Of a DNA stretch of 64,000 nucleotides, positions 57,996 to 64,000 are shown in pieces. A program made the position numbers and the translations under genes. Position 1 is the stretch's first letter; every line of letters starts with the position of its first letter. A model generated the notes under the pieces. That model ran no database searches, was not told the DNA's origin, and saw nothing but the letters and a program-made list of their open reading frames with translations. The DNA comes from Metellina segmentata (lineage: Eukaryota; Arthropoda; Arachnida; Araneae; Tetragnathidae). Where the stretch lies: NCBI GenBank assembly GCA_947359465.1, contig OX375879.1, positions 18,376,298-18,440,297 on the forward strand, read 5' to 3'.

Positions 57996-58264
57996 GCATA
58001 AGGTATCTATCTAGTGTAAACAAGAACTAAAACCACAACTAAACAATCCTTTTCATATGAATGTGTAATTTTATTTATCTACCTCAACTTATCGCACTTC
58101 TTGCGGACAAGAAAGTATAAAACTAGGAGCAAAAAAAAAAAACTTGCTTATTTGAAATTAAAATGACACAATTTGTACATAAAATCATGTTTCTTTTTAT
58201 TTTATATTTCGTAAAACTAATGCTAAATTGTGACAGAATATTTTTTAATTAAATTATTTCTTGT

Positions 58265-58345
58265 CCACGCTTGTCAGGTTTGATTCCTCCCTGGGTGTAT
58301 TCAGCTTGGCCAAGTATGGCCATTGTGCCACACAGCTCAATGCAA
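58265..58345 (+). repeat. SINE family B fragment
   Basis: gtcaggtttgattcctccctg (B box region), gggtgtattcagcttggcc, aagtatggccattgtgccac: compare 49560-49700. Confidence 0.55.
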
Positions 58346-61340
58346 CGTACCTTCTTGTCCACAATTTTGACACAACTCTTTTATACTAATTCATTTTAGG
58401 ACAACTTTTTGAAGCAAAATGACCACGAGAAGAAATAAGATTGAAATCTCCTTCACTGTTCACAAATTGCAAACTCGTAGAAGTTAAGAAAACGATTTAT
58501 TTGAATGCAATTAATTCTGTAATTATTGTATTCAAGCAAGTCTAATGGAATTAGAAATAAAGATTATTTATTTAAAAATCAAACACCTTTAATCGTTTAG
58601 AGTTTACCTTCAGTAATTTCAGTTAATTTCTTACTTGTGGTGTCATTGAAAGTACTTGGTTACAGTAATTCGCTTCAAGTTTTTATGAAGTGGTGGTCTG
58701 TACTCTTCCACCTAAAAGCTATTAAAAAAGTTAATATTAAATTTTTTAAAAATTAAAATTTTATCATTGAGAAATTTCTGATAAAAAATTTTAGTCTTAT
58801 CATTGGTGATTGATCTAAATTTATTCACTATTATTGCAGTGTTTGTTTTATGCGGTAAAAAAGCGATGTAGAATACACAATTTGAAATACTATTAGCCTT
58901 CATTATTTCCAGTGTGCATTTCATTATCTTGGAATTGGGCTGTGATGTTTGTGTGCTGTAATTCTTATTTCAAAGACTTGTAATATTGTGATATCTAGAT
59001 ATATTTACTTGAGAACAATTTAACGGAAAAATATAATTTCTCATTGAATATTAGAAGAAAGTTAAAATCTTTAGACAGGGTTAAGATAGCTTAGAAAATC
59101 ATTTGAATTCACATCTTCTAAAACAATAGCACCAGCTCAACACCCTAATGCTTAGTTGTAGTGCATTTTGGTTTCTCAGTTTCAACCTTTTAATATTTGC
59201 TATAAGCACTTAAATAGATTTTTATAAAAATTGGTGATCACTATTAAAATCTATGAAAAAAAATTCCTGTGATTTTCCTATGGCTTGAAGAGTGGGAACC
59301 CTAAACTTTATTTTAAATAAAAAATATATAATTTTTATACAAGACAATTTATGTGAAATACATAATTATTTTTCAGTTAATCAAGGGTCTAATTATGTTG
59401 CACATTAGTTTTTACTTCAGAATGCACAAAGGTTCTCAATAATGCACTGTAGGTTATATTTTTGTATAACACTCAAGAAATGAAAAATATCAAATTAATC
59501 TATTTAATTGATAGTGATTCCTATACTTGTTTCAAAATCTATCATAAAAAGTTGATTTAAGATAGATTTTCTTAATAGTCTTTAACTTCCCAACTAATCT
59601 CTAGTCTTTTCTATTTGTTCAAATACTCATGCAAATGCTAGCTTTTCTGGTATCTTGTTTTGCAATATGTTGAATTTCACTGTACTTAAAATGTGATTTG
59701 TTATATTGCTCTGTATTTAAAATAATTATATTTTTAAAAAATGCTAGGTTATACCAAAGTATTTCTGTATTGTTTCATTTCGGATAAAACAGCATGTTAT
59801 AGCATTGTGATAACAGTTACAAATGAAATTAAACAAACATGCAATAACAAAATTAGCTTTAACCTATCTAGTCTTTCCTGTATTAAGTATATAATTCTAC
59901 TAATAGTTCCTTCATGTTTATACTCGTACGCTATAAACATCAAAGATATATTTAAATGAGCTTTTTATATAATTATATGCAAAAAGCGCTTTGTATTGTT
60001 GCTACAATGGTTGTTAAAATTATACTCACCGAAAAGTATAAAAGCTTTGTTATTACATGTACAAGATAACTTTTCTTATTTTTAAAATAAATGTGGATTT
60101 ACAATGTAATTTAGTATTTTTTTAAAATTTTATTGAGTTATTTTAAAATTTGTGAACCAGAAGTTACACTGTATGCGTGTAATATATTATTTACAATTTT
60201 AATGTTCAAGTTTTGGTTATATGATGCATTTTTATTTAAATATGTCCAATACCTTGCAATCACATGAGTGATATACAATAAATTATATACAATGAGTGAT
60301 ATACAAGTCCAAAATAAAGAAGTGTTAAGGTTTGTATTCATTCTTTATTTTGAAGTAAAAATTGTTATTGGTGACGCAATTCCATGACATGTCTTAGTTT
60401 TCGAAAATTCCAACTTCGTATTATTTTAAAAGTAATTAATTGAAATTTTTTTTAATTATTATTCTATGCAATGTTTATATCCATTTTTACAACAGGAAAA
60501 TATATCATACTACATTTAAATCTCAGAAAATAGTGTTAACTTTGATTATCAAATATAGCTTTTATTTTTCGAAATGCTTTCACGCTAGGAGTCGACAATC
60601 GCATTACTAGTTGCCTAATCCATCTGGTAAAGTGACATGACACTGGATAATTTTGTACTTAGCTAGTCCACTTTGCAGTTCTATCAACTCCTGTGTTTTT
60701 GGAAGAAAGTATATGTACATGCTTGAGGTAAATTATTTCATAAATCGAAGGTTACTAACTAAATTGCAACAGAATTTTTCGTATAAGCCCTTTCTAAAAA
60801 AAGTTTATTATCAAAAGCTTTTAAATGGAGTTAATTCCACTGCTGTATTGTTTGATAGTTTAGTACTATCTCTTAACATTTACGAGGGCTGTTCAGTACA
60901 GGCATGAGAGCGGGAAAAGGACAAAAAGTCTGAAAATACGCATAAACTCAAATTTTTCAAATAAGAAAAAGCGCGCGTAAAACTGTATTTCGCACAAAAA
61001 GAAAAAATGTCTTTTAAATTCTGTAATTAGTATAAAATAAGTTGCATAAAGCTAATTTATATGCCTATTTTAGAACATTAAAAAAAAAGTTGCGATTATT
61101 TTAACAGTTGCAATTTTTTCAAAACCTTGATACAAAAATGATATTAACAGGAAATAAAAACGCTATATTATGCAAAAGAATGAATGAAATAAATACTAAT
61201 TTTATTAAATAGCATAAATGTAATGAAAAAAATAAGTCGACAGTAAAAATAAAAATTAGCATAATTACAGCTTTCCACCGTTATTACCTTAATAAATCGT
61301 TAAAAATATACTTAATTTGAAACAAATCAAAACCTGTTTT
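58346..61340. other. Intergenic AT-rich DNA
   Basis: Many short AT-rich open frames, none with a motif. A gagggctgttcagtac word at 60885 looks like a mariner-type end but has no partner. Confidence 0.5.
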
Positions 61341-61640
61341 GGTACAGCTTGTCTACGTTTATAGCGGTGGTAACGGTATTGGCGTTTTTTTTTTGGCGCA
61401 ATTCTAGTAGCGAGTAATGACAGGTTAAGGTAACCCATTTGTATTACGGATTTTAAGACAACCTGGACTAGTGGAAGGGAAGGTTTATAACTTTCATTTT
61501 GAATATTCTAGAAAGTTCTTTCAAAATCCGTTAAACTGTCATTTGATTTCACTGGTTCATTTGAAATAATTCTTCTCTTGGCGATTTAAGAAGTGCGCCA
61601 AGGCCGTTGTCATTGCTAAAAACAGACTGAAGCTGTAACC
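61341..61640. mobile_element. 'ggtacagc' TIR element, copy 3 (deleted)
   Basis: About 300 bp. Left ggtacagcttgtctacgttt and the tggcgcaattctagtagcga word match copy 1. The right end is ggcgatttaagaagtgcgcc ... gaagctgtaacc. Flanks cctgtttt and cctgttta suggest an 8-bp duplication with one change. The middle is deleted. Confidence 0.7.
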
Positions 61641-61931
61641 CTGTTTAAAATAAAATATAACTTAGTTTAAACTAACCTATTTTCGAATATAAATTACTTT
61701 TTTCAAAATCTCTAACCAATTTCAATCGGCTTATATTTTCCCGTAAATATTCTTATTTTCTAATTTTGTCAACCTTTAAACCAAATAAAACTTAAAATTA
61801 ATAACCCATATTATCCAAGAAATAATTATACTTATTAAAGCAATCATCAATATTGCCCTTAAAAGAAGCATCATTTTGAAAACTTCCGTTGCAAAAAATA
61901 GCTGCAGTACGTTTAAGGCGATGTCCACCGC

Positions 61932-62169
61932 CTTGGCGCACTTCTAAAGTCGCCATAAAAGTTTTGACAGATTTTGAAAGTACTTCCTAAAATATTCAAA
62001 AAGAAACTTTAAACTTTCCGCTTGCCGAGGTTGCCATAAAAGACGACTTCCTTGGCGCACGTCTAAAGTCGCCAAAGCAGTTTTAATGGATTTTGAAAGT
62101 ACTTCATAGAATATTCCAAAAGAAACTTAAAACTTTCCGCTTACCGAGGTTGACATAAAAGACGAAATA
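61932..62169. repeat. Two 119-bp tandem units related to the 'ggtacagc' family
   Basis: Units start cttggcgcac at 61932 and 62051. Each contains gattttgaaagtacttc and ctttccgcttgccgaggttg-like sequence. These words are the reverse complement of the left part of copy 1 (3740-3880), so the units derive from that transposon family. Confidence 0.7.
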
Positions 62170-62639
62170 CTTTATCGGTTAAATAACCGAGCATCTTATT
62201 TTTTAGTTGAAAGAAAAACCGCCATTAAAAGCTGATCAACTTAAAATATTTCATTTATACCTTTTCCGCCGCATCATGACGTACCACGGCCGTTAGATAA
62301 CAGCTTCCGCTTTCTTAGGAAACCGTAGCTTTACCTACGAAATTTACAGCAACAACGTACGTTAACTTGTTCAAAATCCAAGTTCTCCAGGTTTGCCATT
62401 AAACTTATTTGCTTCTAAGTATTCTTTTAGGAATTTGCAGACTTATCAGCTTGGTAAAATCTAGGAGTGCAATGTTGGCGAGATATGTTTCATTTGGCGC
62501 ATTTTACGTTTATAGAAGACAAAAAGGGAAAAAGTCGGAATTTTTTCTTAAAAAATGATAAAAGTCGGAAATACCGACTAAAGTCGGAAGAATCTCATCC
62601 CTGTCAGTAAAGAATGATCATAAATTAATAAAAATAATT
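62170..62639. other. Intergenic DNA
   Basis: Nothing assignable. Short direct repeat of aaagtcgga near 62530-62590. Confidence 0.4.
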
Positions 62640-62985
62640 TCCTGTACTAATCCTCCAAATTTTTATGGTCTTTCTAAAAATACTCTCCATTACATGCAAT
62701 TCACTTATCCCACCTCTTTTCCAGTCTTCAAACATTGCTGGAAACAATTTTTGGACAGGTCCTTCATAATTGCCTACGCAACTTTTACCACTATCTGTGA
62801 TGATGAAAACTGCTTTTCCCGGAGGTGTTTCTTTAAATTAGGGAAAAGAAAAAAAATCGCATGGTGCTCCATTAGGACTTTATGGAGGATGGGGAACACA
62901 CATGACATTGGTTTTTGAAAGATCTGATGATTTTTTTTAACCTTTAGAGACCTGTGCCTAAAATAATGCACTTCATTCATAATTT
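62640..62985 (-). pseudogene. Mariner transposase C-terminal relic
   Basis: Reverse frames show FFLFPNLKKHLREKQFSS followed, in another frame, by MFEDWKRG and SELHVMESIF. The order FFLFP.LK..L....F ... F..WK.... C/H...GEYF is the end of mariner DDE domains. Frames are shifted and the catalytic region is incomplete. Confidence 0.6.
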
Positions 62986-63394
62986 TTAATTTTATCTAGC
63001 ATAAATAACACTAAATGAAATAAATATAAACAAAAAATTTTAATTACATCAATTGAGTGGTACCCAAATGGGTGGGCACCTTGGGTATACAAACAAAAAT
63101 CAGTTACTTCTCATGGAATTCTAAGAAGCAGTTTATGTTTTGCAAGCACAAAATAGATTACATTTAATGCATCTAACTTGCCTTTGCAGCCTAAATTGCG
63201 GCATTTCATTGGATTTTGTGATTTGACATGCTCTGGGAAATGCCCCATTCTGTCATACCATTACCTGGTATGGGAATCACCTTTTCGACAATTTTTTTCG
63301 CTGAACTGCCTTCTGTTAAGTTTGAGATTTCTTTGTGAATTAAACTTTCTGCAATTGCATGTTTGAATTGTAGATAGTCTTTTCTTTACACCTG

Positions 63395-64000
63395 ACTTTG
63401 TTTGCAATGGCATGTGTAGAGAATCCATGCATTACACGTTCCCATATCAAGGAAATGTGCAAAAATACGCATTGCCCATTTTTTGGTCAGTGTTGAAATG
63501 CAACAGTAAGAAATAAATCTATCCATTATATCTACTCCACCCATGTAAGTATTATACGCTTTCACAGCAGCAGGTTGTTTGAAATCAATTTTTTTTGCTT
63601 CCTTACTCCATCTCTTGCAGGTTCATTCTGGGTTGATACTAAATGCACTGGACAACATCAATACTGACTTATTGTCCTTCCATTTAACTAAACAGGCTTT
63701 TCCATCTTCACGAGTTCGGAATTTATAAGAGCCTCTTTCCATATCTCTATCTTGTGGAAAATTAGCTGCAGCACCATCAGTACAATTGCTTATTACAGCG
63801 CCAGTCAAAAAATATATTTATTGTACTAAGGTAATCAAGAATTGGTTGTCAGTGTACTAACTAAATGCTTTACAATAGCTCCTCCTAAACCATAGGATGC
63901 CTTTTCATCTGTTAGCACTGTTTCTGCACCCATATATAGATAACAAAATCTAAAACTAACCCATCCTGTGCAGCAAGTACAAAATTTTTCAATCCTACAG
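63395..64000 (-). pseudogene. PiggyBac-type transposase relic, runs off the right edge
   Basis: On the reverse strand, from the window end: VGLKNFVLAAQDGLVLDF, a Gly-rich ASYGLGGAIVKHL word, DRDMERGSYKFRTREDGKAC, LVKWKDNKSVLMLSS, a Lys/Asp-rich AVKAYNTYMGGVDIMDRFIS (GVDIMD at about 63518-63541) and KKWAMRIFAHFLDM. Order and words fit the DDE_Tnp_1_7/PGBD domain (VLDF.IY, V.W.DN..V...S, YN..MGGVD..D, KKW..R.F.H..D). At least one frameshift or stop lies between blocks, so I call it a relic. It may be part of a larger copy to the right. Confidence 0.75.

Overview
This is an AT-rich animal genomic window with long introns, GT-AG splicing and many DNA transposons and tRNA-derived SINEs. It is almost certainly from an arthropod. 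I favour a chelicerate such as a spider, because one abundant SINE-like family resembles repeats I remember from spider transcripts and because a RasGRF gene is present. That assignment is inference. All coordinates were counted by hand. Exon edges rest on splice signals plus reading-frame continuity; repeat edges may be off by a few bases unless a target-site duplication is stated.

Three protein-coding genes are supported. (1) On the + strand, positions 2976-20165 carry the last five coding exons of a RasGRF-type Ras guanine-nucleotide exchange factor. They encode the C-terminal 214 residues of the RasGEF catalytic domain and a short Ser/Gly-rich tail; the gene starts outside the window. Its penultimate intron uses a GC donor. 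(2) On the - strand, positions 44523-29087 carry a complete 8-exon sorbitol dehydrogenase of 350 residues. (3) On the + strand, positions 45100-54701 carry a complete 6-exon zinc-type medium-chain dehydrogenase/reductase of 375 residues, of a type rarely named in animals. Genes 2 and 3 are head to head with 576 bp between their start codons. They probably share a promoter that holds a near-palindromic TATA sequence. Both are zinc alcohol/polyol dehydrogenases.

Region by region: 1-20 kb is RasGRF introns filled with SINEs, a mariner containing a nested DD41D (rosa-like) element, TIR/MITE elements, a deleted Harbinger-like element, a Helitron carrying a histone-type 3' stem-loop, and a MADF-domain relic. 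20.2-29 kb is the RasGRF 3' UTR and mostly featureless intergenic DNA with one orphan exon-like segment. 29-44.5 kb is the sorbitol dehydrogenase gene, with a Helitron, LINE and mariner scraps, a long perfect hairpin, a foldback element and a pogo/Tigger-like MITE in its introns. 44.5-54.7 kb is the shared promoter and the MDR gene. 54.7-64 kb is intergenic, with more MITEs, a tandem repeat, and mariner and piggyBac transposase relics at the right edge.

I see no CRISPR array, operon, rRNA or functional tRNA. No virus-derived or toxin gene was recognised.
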